NCBI RefSeq assembly: GCF_902506265.1
Contig: NZ_LR733556.1
Span: 1,543,871 to 1,607,870 of the forward strand
Direction of reading: 5' to 3'
DNA from: Flavobacterium sp. 9AF
GTDB taxonomy: Bacteria; Bacteroidota; Bacteroidia; Flavobacteriales; Flavobacteriaceae
Length of the DNA: 64,000 bases
The position numbers and the translations under genes were made by a program. Of the stretch, positions 1 through 9,676 are shown in pieces. Each line of letters begins with the position of its first letter. The stretch's first letter is position 1. Under the pieces are notes generated by a model that did no database searches, was not told the DNA's origin, and was given only the letters and a program-made list of their open reading frames with translations.

Positions 1-2592
1 TTCACCTCTTGTTCTTTAATTGCAGTAACTGTTTGTTCGCATCATGTTACGCCATTATTTGGAATGGTCTTTTTTATTTCTCCATTAATAGGAATGACCA
101 TTATGGATGTTTCTAGAGAAAAAGTTAATTCGGAAAAAGAAATAACTTTTATTGTTTTTTTTAAAAGTTTTATATCATTAGTAAAGCGAATTGTTCTCTT
201 TTGTGGAACGGCAGTTTTCTTAATTGTGTTTTGTATTCTGCCTTATTGGATAAATTCGAAAGCTAACCCTATTAACCAAGTACCTATTCCTCATGGGAGT
301 AGAGATAATTTCCTAGAAACTACTTCTTCTGGATTGGTTTTTTTCTTAATTCCTTGGGGCATTCTATTATTTATTTTACCTTATATTTTCTATCGTTATT
401 TTTCTAAAAGATACATTTTTTTCGGCTTATCTCTAACCTTATTAACCATTTTAGGAACAGGAGGAACAACTCCAATACCCATAAAAATATTAGGAAATAA
501 TGCTTTTAATATTCTTACTTTAGACCGTTTCACTTTATGGGCATCCATTATGAGTTTACCCATTTTTGGTGAGTTTGTTTATCGATTTGTAGAAGGAGAT
601 TTAAAAGTAGCTTTACAAGAAAAATATGGAACTGTTTATCATCGCATTTTAGGCGGTATATTTGCAGGTTGCTTTTTATTTTTTTCGATTTTTACCATCA
701 CATTAGGCTATTTTAGACCTTTACAACCCGATAAAATTAACTTTTTACCTATCGTAAATTTTTTGAACCAAGACCAGCACGATCAATGGCGTTTTTTACC
801 ATTAGGTTTTGGAGATCAAATGGCATTTCTATCTACGCAAACAAAAGCCATGACTGTTGATGGAAATTATCATTCTGCTCGAAGATTACCAGAACTAACT
901 TCAAGAGCAGTTGAACGATTAGAAAATTCAAAATTTAGAGGAATTGAAGGAATTGGTTCTCTTCAACAGTTTTTGACCGTTCCTGAAAAATACAATTTAA
1001 AATATGTTTTTTCTAATGATAAATTTTATGATCCTATTCTTTATTTCTGTGGTTGGCATAGATTATCTCAATTAGAAAATGGCATTATGGTGTGGGAAAA
1101 ATTAAATGTTCCTCCCATCTCTAAAATTTTACCTAAAGAAGACGTTTCAATTGTATTAAAATTAATGTGGGGAATTGTTCCTTTACTCACAGTATTAATT
1201 GCTTTTATTCTAAATATTCAAATGATATGGTACCAAGCTTTAAAAATAAAACCAATTGAAAGACCCGCTTTTCAATATCATGGAATTGGTTATATTAATT
1301 TTAAAAATGGGCTTATTAAATTATTACACATTTGGGCCATATTTATGACGCTACTTTTTTTGTATGGAATTTATAGAGCCTACATTAAACATGCCTATCA
1401 AATCAGTCCAGAAAATGTAGTAAAATCCTATTACGATGCGCTAGACTATAAGCATTTTGAAAAAGCACATTCCTTTGTTGTCCCAGATAAGCATTATCCT
1501 TTATCGCAATTTATGCTAGAGGTTTCAGTATCCGATGGAATTTTAAATTCATATGGAAAATTAGACGCAATTAAAACAGAAATAAAATATATTTCTAAAA
1601 ATAAAGCAGTAGTAATTGCAGAAACAAAATGGATAACACCTTTAGAAATTATCGAAAGAAAATATAGTCATGAAGTTGTAAAAATAAAAGGAAAATGGTA
1701 TCTCATCCCAGAAAAGAAAGATACCGATATACCACCTGACGAATTTATGTCTAAAAACAATACTTTCTATTACAAGCAAGGTAGAAGAAAAATTACTACA
1801 CAGCAAACCTATCATGAAGATGTGCTTCGTCAACCCGATTTAGAAATAATTAAAGCTAATTTAATCTATTTTGAAAACCAATATATGCTTATAGGAGAAG
1901 TACAAAACATAGACAATGTACCCGCAGATGTAGTATTAAAAGCTACATTATATGACAAAAACGACAAAACTTTAGCTTCCTTCAACTCAAAATATGTTAT
2001 CAAACATAAATTAATGCCTAAAGAAACTACAAGTTTTAAAGTGAATTTTGAAGATATTGCATGGTTGAAAAATACAGAAACTAAACCTACCAGTTTTAAT
2101 CCAAATGAATTTACAAATAAAGCATTAAAGACTACACCTGTTACCTTTGATATTCAAAGTGCTGGAAATGTAGTAACAACCGATTTATATACTTCTGTAG
2201 CACTTTCAGAATTAGCAATAGATAAAAAAAGAATTCAAGGCACCTTATTTAATTATGGTATTCAAGAAGTTACTGTTCCTGAAATTTTAATCTCTTATTA
2301 TAATTCTAAAAAAGAACTAATTTATGTAGATCATAAATTTATAAAAGAAGGTATTCGCATTCAAAGAAAACAATACTTTACATATGAATTCTTAGACCTT
2401 TCAAAGTTACTAAGTATAAAATATAATGTAGAAAATTGTTTTGTAAATGGCATTTCTAACCAAGCAATTGCAAGAGACGTGATACCAAAAAGAAATACTA
2501 TATTAGAGGATAATTATTTGCAAAAAATAGACGGCAAAGGCTTTTCATATATAAAAATTGAATTAAACAACTATATAGGTAACCCAAAATGA
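1..2592 (+). CDS. Large integral membrane protein, PTPS-related/YfhO-like, 5' end outside window
   Basis: The frame is open from base 1 with no stop before the first ATG at 64, so the true start lies upstream of the window. The N-terminal half is hydrophobic, with many membrane segments, and contains the motif GTGGTTPIP and a loop with DRFTLWAS, as in the membrane family annotated '6-pyruvoyl-tetrahydropterin synthase-related' (that label does not imply pterin chemistry). After the last membrane segment (about bases 1320-1390) come an NTF2/DUF4878-like region beginning SPENVVKSYYDAL and an FxLYD-like beta domain (LIGEVQNIDNVPADV), both expected to be extracytoplasmic. The next gene overlaps by 4 bp (ATGA), so the two are translationally coupled. 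I infer a role in export or assembly of an exopolysaccharide because of the neighbours; the substrate cannot be read from the sequence. Confidence 0.7.
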   Translation, partial: FTSCSLIAVTVCSHHVTPLFGMVFFISPLIGMTIMDVSREKVNSEKEITFIVFFKSFISLVKRIVLFCGTAVFLIVFCILPYWINSKANPINQVPIPHGSRDNFLETTSSGLVFFLIPWGILLFILPYIFYRYFSKRYIFFGLSLTLLTILGTGGTTPIPIKILGNNAFNILTLDRFTLWASIMSLPIFGEFVYRFVEGDLKVALQEKYGTVYHRILGGIFAGCFLFFSIFTITLGYFRPLQPDKINFLPIVNFLNQDQHDQWRFLPLGFGDQMAFLSTQTKAMTVDGNYHSARRLPELTSRAVERLENSKFRGIEGIGSLQQFLTVPEKYNLKYVFSNDKFYDPILYFCGWHRLSQLENGIMVWEKLNVPPISKILPKEDVSIVLKLMWGIVPLLTVLIAFILNIQMIWYQALKIKPIERPAFQYHGIGYINFKNGLIKLLHIWAIFMTLLFLYGIYRAYIKHAYQISPENVVKSYYDALDYKHFEKAHSFVVPDKHYPLSQFMLEVSVSDGILNSYGKLDAIKTEIKYISKNKAVVIAETKWITPLEIIERKYSHEVVKIKGKWYLIPEKKDTDIPPDEFMSKNNTFYYKQGRRKITTQQTYHEDVLRQPDLEIIKANLIYFENQYMLIGEVQNIDNVPADVVLKATLYDKNDKTLASFNSKYVIKHKLMPKETTSFKVNFEDIAWLKNTETKPTSFNPNEFTNKALKTTPVTFDIQSAGNVVTTDLYTSVALSELAIDKKRIQGTLFNYGIQEVTVPEILISYYNSKKELIYVDHKFIKEGIRIQRKQYFTYEFLDLSKLLSIKYNVENCFVNGISNQAIARDVIPKRNTILEDNYLQKIDGKGFSYIKIELNNYIGNPK

Positions 2593-3827
2593 AACTGAAA
2601 TACAGTTATATTACTTTTTGTTTATTCTTTTTGTTGTTCTTTGTTTCAGCAACAGAACAAGGTATTTCTTTTGCAAAAAATGAAAAATTTACGTGCCTCA
2701 CTTCGCAAAAGCAATTTATTGCAGGAAAACCTATAATACTCGAATTTACAAACAACCATTACAAACAAATGCAACTTGTCGTTTTACATTCGTATGGAAA
2801 AACTTTAGTTAACGGAATTGCAACAAACAATAAAATTCAGTTCGCACTACCCAAAAATTATTATAACAAAACCGGATTAGTGAGCTGGTTTTTACTTATT
2901 GGAAAAGAAGAAAAAGCAAAAGGAACATTTCAAATCCTTCCAAATGATCAATCATCCACTCAACTAGAAACCTATCTTGGACCACCAAGTACATTAGTAG
3001 GTGATGGGCATTTTGTAATGTTTGTAACCATTCCTACTGATATTTTAGACAATCCCAAATTACCCAATACGGAAGTAACTATAAAAGACCAATTTTTAAG
3101 CAATATTCGTTCTGAAAACACTAAAACTAAAGATTTTATTGCTTGGAAAAACATCTATTCTCCCACTAAATCGGGGATAGTCTTAATTTCTGCCAATTGT
3201 AATGAAACCCAAACTAAGGAATTTGATGCGGTTATTTATCCCTCAATCGCAACCGATTTTATAATTTCTGCCAAGAGAAATCATGAATTTGCAGATGGTA
3301 ATCAAATAACCCAATTAATTACTTCTGAGATAAAAGATAAATTTGGCAATACAGTAAGCGATGGAACATTTGTTTCTTTTTTAATAACTACTAATGAGGG
3401 TGCTATACTCAGAACCTTTGGCACAACTCTAAATGGAAGCGCTAAAGGAGAAATTTTACATCCAGATAAAGACGACAGCTATCGTATTACAGCTTTTGTT
3501 AATGGAATATGCCAAAGCAATACTATTCAACTTAATTACAAGCCTATCAATCCAAGTGTGTCTTATTCATTATCTAAAGGAAACCGAATTATAGAAGTGG
3601 GTCCAATAAAAAGTTTCATGAATCAATTGGTTCCAGATGGTATTAAAGTGAGCTTACGTATTTATCATAAAAACAAATTAATCGATACCTTAATTGAGAA
3701 CAGTTTGAAAGGAAAAGTACGCTTTAAGCTTTCTCCAGATTTTTATCCTGAAAAAGAATACCAATTTGAAATTGAAACCTTAGGACGAACCATTAAAACC
3801 TCAGAAATACATGTCGCTAATAAATAA
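2589..3827 (+). CDS. Exported protein with bacterial Ig-like (Big_1/invasin-type) domain
   Basis: 412 residues. An N-terminal hydrophobic stretch (ITFCLFFLLFFVSA) after KLKYSY reads as a signal peptide. The rest is beta-rich. Residues about 225-325 look like a Big_1-type domain: a strand beginning DFIISAKRN, then the typical phrase KDKFGNTVSDGTFVSF and a closing YRITAFVNG. No catalytic motif and no type IX secretion C-terminal domain are visible. It overlaps the upstream membrane gene by 4 bp and the downstream glycosidase by 17 bp, so all three are probably made together. I infer a periplasmic or surface accessory protein that binds or guides the product of the locus; this is not shown by the sequence. 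Confidence 0.65.
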   Translation: MKLKYSYITFCLFFLLFFVSATEQGISFAKNEKFTCLTSQKQFIAGKPIILEFTNNHYKQMQLVVLHSYGKTLVNGIATNNKIQFALPKNYYNKTGLVSWFLLIGKEEKAKGTFQILPNDQSSTQLETYLGPPSTLVGDGHFVMFVTIPTDILDNPKLPNTEVTIKDQFLSNIRSENTKTKDFIAWKNIYSPTKSGIVLISANCNETQTKEFDAVIYPSIATDFIISAKRNHEFADGNQITQLITSEIKDKFGNTVSDGTFVSFLITTNEGAILRTFGTTLNGSAKGEILHPDKDDSYRITAFVNGICQSNTIQLNYKPINPSVSYSLSKGNRIIEVGPIKSFMNQLVPDGIKVSLRIYHKNKLIDTLIENSLKGKVRFKLSPDFYPEKEYQFEIETLGRTIKTSEIHVANK

Positions 3828-5364
3828 CAAAAATAGTTATCGTATTTTTTTACTCGCATCATTTATTGCAGTAAATATTTTTATTTTGTTTGCCCTTAGT
3901 GAAATTTTAGGATATCTAAACGAAGGTGCCGATCGAAGCACCATGTTACATTTAGACAAAGTAACCACAAACACATACTTACCTAAAATACAATGGTCTA
4001 GCTTAGAAAACCCAGGTCGTGAAATGGAAAAACAAACTTTAGAAACTATAGAAAAGCATTATTTATTTTCATGGTATGTAAAAAATAATGCCTTACAAAA
4101 TAATTCTTTAGAAGGTATAGAAGACTATTTTACTGATAATCCTAGAAAGACTTTAGATACAATTATCCAAAGTAATAAAGAAAAAAATATTTCTATTGAA
4201 ACCACTACTTTAACACATAACCCTAAATTAGAGTTTTATAGTGAAGATGGACAATTAATTGTTTTTACAGATGAAAATGTTATAGAGTTTCAGAACATTT
4301 ATGAAAACAAAACATTTATTACTTCTATAAAAGATACAGCAACTTATAAAGTAATGATGTTATTAGAAGATGGCTTTTGGAGAATTAGACATTGTGAAAG
4401 AATGGAAAAAATGCCAACCCATAAAGAAGAAACAAAAATTGACAGAGCATTTGAAATTAAGAATAAAAATATCTTAAAAAAGGGAACTCCTTTTATAATA
4501 AAAGGTATTAATTATTACCCTAAAAATTCGGCTTGGGATATGTATGGCAACTTATTTAATACAGATACTATTGCTTCTGATTTTGCTATCATTAAAAAAG
4601 CAAAACTAAACACGATTCGAATTTTTGTTCCTTATGAAGATTTTGGTAAAGGAGAGGTAAAAATAGAAAAAATAGAAAAATTAAAACAAGTTTTAGATTT
4701 GGCTAAAGCCAATGATTTAGCAGTAATTGTCACTTTATTTGATTTTTATAGCGATTATACTATAATCAATTGGACGCTTTCACAAAGACATGCAGAAAGT
4801 ATTGTTTCTTTATGTAAAGAGTATGATAATATTTTGGCTTGGGATATAAAAAACGAACCTGATTTGGATTTTAAATCTAGAGGAAAACAAAATGTATTGC
4901 CATGGTTAGAAGAAATGATTCATGTAGTAAAACAAACTGACCCTAACCATTTAGTAACTGTTGGCTTTGCAACTATACAGTCGGGAGAAATTTTACAAGA
5001 TAAGGTAGATTTTATCTCTTTTCATTATTATGAAGATTTATCATTTTTTAAAGACAAATATAAACATTTAGAAGACATTACAAAGAAACCAATTGTTATA
5101 CAAGAGTTTGGATTATCATCCAATAGAGGCTTTTGGAGTTGGTTTGGAAATTCGGAAAAAAATCAAGCGAGTTATCATGAACAAATGCAAGCTATATTTA
5201 AAGAAAAACAAATTTCATTTTTATCTTGGACGTTATATGATTTCCCTGAAGTTCCAAATCAGGTGGCAGGGAAATGGCCTTGGATAAAAAACAAACAGAA
5301 AAATTTTGGTTTTATCGATGTTAACGGAAATCCCAAACCCTCTTTTAAATACATATCAAATTAA
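3811..5364 (+). CDS. Membrane-anchored GH5-like glycoside hydrolase
   Basis: 517 residues. One N-terminal membrane segment (about residues 11-32, IFLLASFIAVNIFILFAL) should anchor the protein with its catalytic part outside the cytoplasm. Residues about 60-210 are a variable linker region. Residues about 225-517 form a GH5/clan-A-like barrel: FIIKGINYYP near the first strand, acid/base Glu349 in WDIKNEPDL, HYYED, nucleophile Glu432 in VIQEFGLSS, and a late SWTLYDF. It overlaps the preceding gene by 17 bp. In synthase-dependent polysaccharide systems a periplasmic hydrolase (BcsZ, PgaB or PslG type) trims or releases the polymer; this gene could play that part. It ends convergently with the GT4 gene (4 bp overlap). 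Confidence 0.78.
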   Translation: MSLINNKNSYRIFLLASFIAVNIFILFALSEILGYLNEGADRSTMLHLDKVTTNTYLPKIQWSSLENPGREMEKQTLETIEKHYLFSWYVKNNALQNNSLEGIEDYFTDNPRKTLDTIIQSNKEKNISIETTTLTHNPKLEFYSEDGQLIVFTDENVIEFQNIYENKTFITSIKDTATYKVMMLLEDGFWRIRHCERMEKMPTHKEETKIDRAFEIKNKNILKKGTPFIIKGINYYPKNSAWDMYGNLFNTDTIASDFAIIKKAKLNTIRIFVPYEDFGKGEVKIEKIEKLKQVLDLAKANDLAVIVTLFDFYSDYTIINWTLSQRHAESIVSLCKEYDNILAWDIKNEPDLDFKSRGKQNVLPWLEEMIHVVKQTDPNHLVTVGFATIQSGEILQDKVDFISFHYYEDLSFFKDKYKHLEDITKKPIVIQEFGLSSNRGFWSWFGNSEKNQASYHEQMQAIFKEKQISFLSWTLYDFPEVPNQVAGKWPWIKNKQKNFGFIDVNGNPKPSFKYISN

Positions 5365-6569
5365 ATATATTCTGCTAGACGATGTTTTTCAATAGCTACT
5401 TCTGCTTTAATTTGATAAAATTCTTTTAAAAACATGTCTGTAATGCATTCCATAGATAATGCTTTTGCTGCTTTATAATTTGCTTTTGCAATACTTATCC
5501 TATAAACATCATCAACTAATAAATTTGAAATTGCGTTAGCTAAAGAAGATACACTTGTAGGATCAAAAAACGCCCCTTTATATCCTTCTTCTTCTACTAA
5601 TAAAGCCAAATCTCCTAAATTTGGCATCACCACTGCTTTGCCATAACTTCCTGCTTGATGTAACACACCCGAACTTCCAGTTGTAGATGTGTATGGAAAA
5701 ACAACCATAGCGCTTTCAGAAAAAATTTTTTCAACCTCATCTTCTGGTACATAACCTGTAAAAATTAATCCCTTCACATGAGCGTATTTCTTTTTAATAG
5801 TTTCTAAATAACCAGGAGTATTTGGGCTATCTGTACCTGCGATAACCAATTCAATAGTATCATGACAGGTTTTTCTTGCTGCTTCTACTGCTTCAATGAG
5901 TAATTCTACTTTTTTATAAGTCCCAAATTTGCCAAAAGTCATAATTTTTTTCGGTCCTTCAGCCAATTTAAAATTAGGTTCTTTGAGAGTTTCAAAACTT
6001 CCATGTGGAATTAAAACTACATTTTTAACTTTGTATTTATTATTTAAAATGGCTACATATTTATTAATCGTCACGGAAACTCTATGTGCTTTTAAAAGAC
6101 AGCTCGTTAAAGTAGTTCCTATAAAATTATATATTTTTTGAACCATTCTGTTTTTAGAAAAGCCAGCTTGTTCTAAATCGACTTGTTCTAAAATATTATG
6201 CATTAGAACCATAGTTTTAAAACCAAGAATCCTTAACAATAGAGGAAGTAATAATCCTAAAGCAGCAGGGATTTTCTTATCGCCAAACTTTACAAATTGC
6301 AAATTAAAAAGAATCATTTCGGGTTTCTCTTTAAGTACTTGTTTTATTACATGAAATAAGTTAAAATAATGATTAAAAGACCAACACTCTCTCACCGTTA
6401 CTTTTTCACTTTTATAAAAATCAAGCTGTTTCGGTTGTTCTGTTTTATCACAGAGTAAAATAACTTCGTCAATTTCCTCTTTTTTAACAAAATTCTTCAC
6501 TAAATGATAACCATATTCATTTAAAGTAACTTTACTAGGAGGAAAAGCGGTTAAAACTGCTATTCTCAT
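5361..6569 (-). CDS. Glycosyltransferase family 4 (GT-B fold)
   Basis: 402 residues. The start MRIAVLTAFPPSK is the typical first strand of a GT4 enzyme, followed by LNEYGYHLVKNF. The C-terminal Rossmann half carries the family pattern: KIMTFGKFGTYKKVELLIEAV, IAGTDSPNTPGYL, FTGYVPEDEVEKIFSES, and the nucleotide-sugar binding region VVFPYTSTTGSSGVLHQAG followed by GKAVVMPNLGD. It is cytoplasmic, with a possible hydrophobic membrane-association patch near residues 105-120 (LGLLLPLLLRILGF). The donor and acceptor sugars cannot be deduced. It is transcribed toward the GH5 gene from the opposite strand, which fits an exopolysaccharide locus. Confidence 0.85.
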   Translation of the reverse strand: MRIAVLTAFPPSKVTLNEYGYHLVKNFVKKEEIDEVILLCDKTEQPKQLDFYKSEKVTVRECWSFNHYFNLFHVIKQVLKEKPEMILFNLQFVKFGDKKIPAALGLLLPLLLRILGFKTMVLMHNILEQVDLEQAGFSKNRMVQKIYNFIGTTLTSCLLKAHRVSVTINKYVAILNNKYKVKNVVLIPHGSFETLKEPNFKLAEGPKKIMTFGKFGTYKKVELLIEAVEAARKTCHDTIELVIAGTDSPNTPGYLETIKKKYAHVKGLIFTGYVPEDEVEKIFSESAMVVFPYTSTTGSSGVLHQAGSYGKAVVMPNLGDLALLVEEEGYKGAFFDPTSVSSLANAISNLLVDDVYRISIAKANYKAAKALSMECITDMFLKEFYQIKAEVAIEKHRLAEYI

Positions 6570-6607
6570 GATTTGTGTATTTTAGTTCAACAAAAAAATT
6601 AGATAGT

Positions 6608-6910
6608 TTAGGCTGCTCTATTTTGTAACATATAATTTAACTTTTGTGTTTGAAACAGCTTAGTAATTTTTTTATTCTTATCACTAACGATGTAAAAAAC
6701 TTTATTTTTTGCCAAAGCAATTTTATACAATTGAATTAAGGTATCAAAACTAGATTTATCCATCTCTACCACTTTGTTAAGAGAAACAATAATAAAACTA
6801 GATTGCATTAATAAGGCTTCGAAAAAGTTCTTTAAAGATTTAGCATTTTCTAAGGTTAAGTTCCCATTGATTTCTAAAATGCCTGCATTGTCTTGTATTT
6901 GTAGTGCCAT
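6608..6910 (-). CDS. STAS-domain protein (first of a tandem pair)
   Basis: 100 residues, a single STAS fold: ILEINGNLTLENAKSLKNFFEAL, then IIVSLNKVVEMDKSSFDTL and FYIVSDKNKKI. In SpoIIAA-type anti-anti-sigma factors the motif is M-D-S-S-G, with the first Ser phosphorylated. Here the corresponding stretch is M-D51-K52-S53-S54-F, so a lysine sits at the usual phosphoserine position. It lies 39 bp downstream of a paralogue of identical length on the same strand; both begin with codons for M-A-L. No anti-sigma kinase is nearby. It may be a structural or regulatory partner of the glycosyltransferase or export machinery rather than a classical partner switch; that is inference. Confidence 0.75.
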   Translation of the reverse strand: MALQIQDNAGILEINGNLTLENAKSLKNFFEALLMQSSFIIVSLNKVVEMDKSSFDTLIQLYKIALAKNKVFYIVSDKNKKITKLFQTQKLNYMLQNRAA

Positions 6911-6949
6911 GATTATTTGTTTTTAAGTTAATTTTATTTCTTTCGATTA

Positions 6950-7252
6950 TTAAAAAATATCTCTACGTAATGCATAGAACATTTTTTGTTCTCTAAATAA
7001 ATCTCTTACTTTTTTGTTTTCTGAACCGATAATATAAAAAAACTGATTTTTTGACATTGCCTTTTTATATAAGCATCCTAAACAATTTACCGCTTGTTTA
7101 TCAATATCTTTAATTTTATCCAATGAAAGGGTTACTGGTTTATTATTATCAATTAGAGCTTCAAAGTAACTCTTCATTGATTCTGCATTTTGAGCATTTA
7201 ATAAGCCATTAATTTCATAAATACCTGAATTGTTTGTAATTTTAAGTGCCAT
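6950..7252 (-). CDS. STAS-domain protein (second of a tandem pair)
   Basis: 100 residues and paralogous to the neighbouring gene: the same length, the same MAL start, the same IYEINGLLNAQNAESMKSYFEAL helix-strand pattern and the same FYIIGSENKKVRDLF ending. The motif at the classical phosphosite is I-D51-K52-Q53-A54, with no serine at all, so control by serine phosphorylation at that site looks impossible. The pair probably arose by tandem duplication and is likely co-transcribed with this copy first. It sits between the GT4 gene and the outer-membrane TPR/barrel gene, which runs divergently from 7402. Confidence 0.75.
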   Translation of the reverse strand: MALKITNNSGIYEINGLLNAQNAESMKSYFEALIDNNKPVTLSLDKIKDIDKQAVNCLGCLYKKAMSKNQFFYIIGSENKKVRDLFREQKMFYALRRDIF

Positions 7253-7401
7253 GATTTCTTGTTTTTAATGTTATTGTTGATTCAAATTTCTTTCATTTCC
7301 TTTTAAAAGAGATTCATTTTTCGACGAACAACACTTTTGTGTAGATGAATATTAGGTAGTTTATGATTAACTTGCAGTAACAACAAAATCATTTTAGACC
7401 T

Positions 7402-9474
7402 ATGAACATTAGTATTCCAAAAGCGGTTTTATTCTCATTATTTTTTTACATCACAAGTTTTGCTCAAAACATGCAAGAAGGTTTTTCTTATTTAGAAAAT
7501 GGAGATTTTGAGAAAGCAGAAGTTTTCTTTGAAAATACCCTAAAGGAGTTTCCAACTAATAAAACCGCACGTTTGTGTTATGCTCGTGCCATAGGTTTAA
7601 ATAAACAACCTGAAAATGCGCTATCCCTTTTCGTTCAATTACTTAAAGAATACCCTGAGGATTTAGAAATCCAACTCAATTATGCTGAAGCATTACTTTG
7701 GAACAAAAAATTTGAAGAGGCGAAAAGCTTTTATGAAAAATTGATAACTAATAATCCAGAAAATTTTGTTGCGCATTTAGGATATGCAAATACACTTTCC
7801 AATTTAAAAATCTATGATAGTGCTTTATATCATGTAAATAAGGCATTAACCATTTCAAATCAAAATTCTGGTGCATTGCTTTCTAGGAAATATATAAAGT
7901 TAGGTCTTGCTAATGAAAAAATAAGTTCAAAAAACTATGAAGAAGCAGAAAGACTGTATGATGAAATTTTAATTGATTTTCCAAATGATAAAGAAACACT
8001 ACTTAACAAAGCCAATCTGTTTTTAATTTCAAAACAAATTAAAAAAGGAGAAGCAGTTTACCAATTGTTAGCACAGGAAAATCCTAATCTTTCGCTAAAC
8101 GGACTTTCTCTTTTAGCTCATTTAGAAAATAAAGACAAAAAAGCTTTAGCAATAGCCACAACATCTTTAAAACAAAGTGATACAATTTCTGAAAAAACTA
8201 TTGTAAAACAAACCCAAGAAAGATATGTACAAGCGTTGATTTGGAATCGTAAATATAAGGAAGCAAGCCAAGAAATTGATACGTTGTCTCAAAAATATCC
8301 CAATGAAAATTGGGTAATGGCACTATCAGCCACATTAGCAATTTATCAAAGTAATTTTAACCAAAGTATTCAAGATTATGAAACCATTTTAAAAAATGAC
8401 GATCATTCTTTTGATGGGAATTTAGGTATTGCAAATGCTTATTATGCTTCAAGAAAAGTGCATAAAGCTTACGAAGCGGTTTATAAAACATTAGAAATTT
8501 TCCCTAATCAAAATGATGCGATGCAGTTTTTAAAAAAACTAAACGCAGAACACACTCCTTTTGTAGAAGAAAAAATGAGTTATTCCTTTGACAATGGAAA
8601 TAATATTGCTTTTGCATCTTTAACTCAATTAACCATACCTACTTCATTAAAGTGGTCATTTTACTCTTCTTATCAATATAGAAAAACAGAAAACTCGGTT
8701 ACAAAAGTATTTGCCACTACAAATGATTTTATGATTGGAACAACTTACAAGTTTCATCCCAAAGCAAGTTTTACATTACATTCTGGCATTTCAAACGCAA
8801 GTAGTTTTACAAATTCATACAGTCAATTGCTATTACATTCTTTTTTTAAAGTTAAACCCATGCCTTTACAGGACTTAGAAGTAGGTTATAAAAGAGAAAT
8901 GCAAAATTTTAATTCCGATTTGATTGATAAAGAAATTATTAGCAATCATTTCTATACAAATTATAATATTAGTACAAACTTTAAATTAGGCTGGTTTACC
9001 CAATATTTTTACACTACACAATCCGATTCGAATACACGAAATTTATTATTTACTTCTTTATACTATAATTTTTTAGTTAAACCCGTTTTAAAAGGCGGAA
9101 TTAATTATCAATATATAAGCTTTAAAAATCAAGTTCCTACCGATTATTTTAGTCCGAAAAAATTTCATGCTTATGAAGTTTTCATTGATTTTTTGAAAGA
9201 TGAAAATAGTACCGAAGTGAAACGTTTTTTTTACAACCTAAATGGAGCTACTGGTTTTCAATTTATTGAGGAGAATGACAAGCAATGGACATATCGTGTA
9301 CAAGGGAAATTAGGTTATAAATTTTCTGATCGATTAATAGCTAATGTATATGGTTTACGTAGTAATATAGCTTCTACTACTGCAGCAGGTTTTACTTATA
9401 ATGAATTAGGCATACGTTTAAAATGGTACATTTGTAAAGAACCTATTTTTAAAACTAAAAAAACCGAAGAGTAA
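7402..9474 (+). CDS. TPR protein with C-terminal YaiO-like outer-membrane beta-barrel
   Basis: 690 residues. The signal peptide (VLFSLFFYITSFAQ) ends at about residue 22. Residues about 25-380 are tandem TPR helices (repeated pattern such as ALLWNKKFEEAKSFYEKLI, ALIWNRKYKEASQEI). Residues about 390-680 are alternating beta strands with aromatic ends (WSFYSSYQYRKTE, GWFTQYFYTTQS, RLIANVYGLRSN), as in the YaiO family and in the TPR+barrel exporters of synthase-dependent polysaccharides (BcsC, PgaA). I infer an outer-membrane export role for a polymer made by this locus; that specific link is not proven. A strong hairpin terminator begins at the stop codon. Confidence 0.75.
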   Translation: MNISIPKAVLFSLFFYITSFAQNMQEGFSYLENGDFEKAEVFFENTLKEFPTNKTARLCYARAIGLNKQPENALSLFVQLLKEYPEDLEIQLNYAEALLWNKKFEEAKSFYEKLITNNPENFVAHLGYANTLSNLKIYDSALYHVNKALTISNQNSGALLSRKYIKLGLANEKISSKNYEEAERLYDEILIDFPNDKETLLNKANLFLISKQIKKGEAVYQLLAQENPNLSLNGLSLLAHLENKDKKALAIATTSLKQSDTISEKTIVKQTQERYVQALIWNRKYKEASQEIDTLSQKYPNENWVMALSATLAIYQSNFNQSIQDYETILKNDDHSFDGNLGIANAYYASRKVHKAYEAVYKTLEIFPNQNDAMQFLKKLNAEHTPFVEEKMSYSFDNGNNIAFASLTQLTIPTSLKWSFYSSYQYRKTENSVTKVFATTNDFMIGTTYKFHPKASFTLHSGISNASSFTNSYSQLLLHSFFKVKPMPLQDLEVGYKREMQNFNSDLIDKEIISNHFYTNYNISTNFKLGWFTQYFYTTQSDSNTRNLLFTSLYYNFLVKPVLKGGINYQYISFKNQVPTDYFSPKKFHAYEVFIDFLKDENSTEVKRFFYNLNGATGFQFIEENDKQWTYRVQGKLGYKFSDRLIANVYGLRSNIASTTAAGFTYNELGIRLKWYICKEPIFKTKKTEE

Positions 9475-9485
9475 CTTCGGTTTTT
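9459..9485 (+). terminator. Rho-independent terminator after the TPR/barrel gene
   Basis: Arms AAAAACCGAAG (9459-9469) and CTTCGGTTTTT (9475-9485) pair perfectly around the loop AGTAA, which contains the stop codon. The T-run follows directly on the + strand. The A-run on the other side means it could also act on minus-strand transcripts arriving from the LytTR gene. Confidence 0.88.
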
Positions 9486-9642
9486 CTTGGTTAACAACAT
9501 CATTTAATCCATTATATTGATGTATTCAAAAATCATTCTTTTTAAAAATAAGTAGATAGCTTAATTGTGTCTTATTTTCTATTGTAAAAATACTCATAAG
9601 TAAATTATATTCAACATTTTATTCGGCAAAAAATAAAAAAGC

Positions 9643-9672
9643 ATCGACAAATAGTAAGAAAGTATCGATAAA
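9643..9672. repeat. Direct repeat ATCGAYAAA with 21 bp period next to LytTR gene
   Basis: ATCGACAAA at 9643-9651 and ATCGATAAA at 9664-9672 share 8 of 9 bases and start 21 bp apart. They lie 4 bp beyond the stop codon of the LytTR regulator in the convergent gap 9486-9676, which otherwise holds no recognisable gene. The same core (ATMGAYMAA) recurs at 16637/16658 and 31492/31513. LytTR proteins often bind two direct repeats about two helical turns apart, so this is a candidate operator, but no well-placed promoter is evident here (only a TATTTTTTG-like stretch, minus strand, 9627-9635). Confidence 0.4.
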
Positions 9673-9676
9673 GCAA

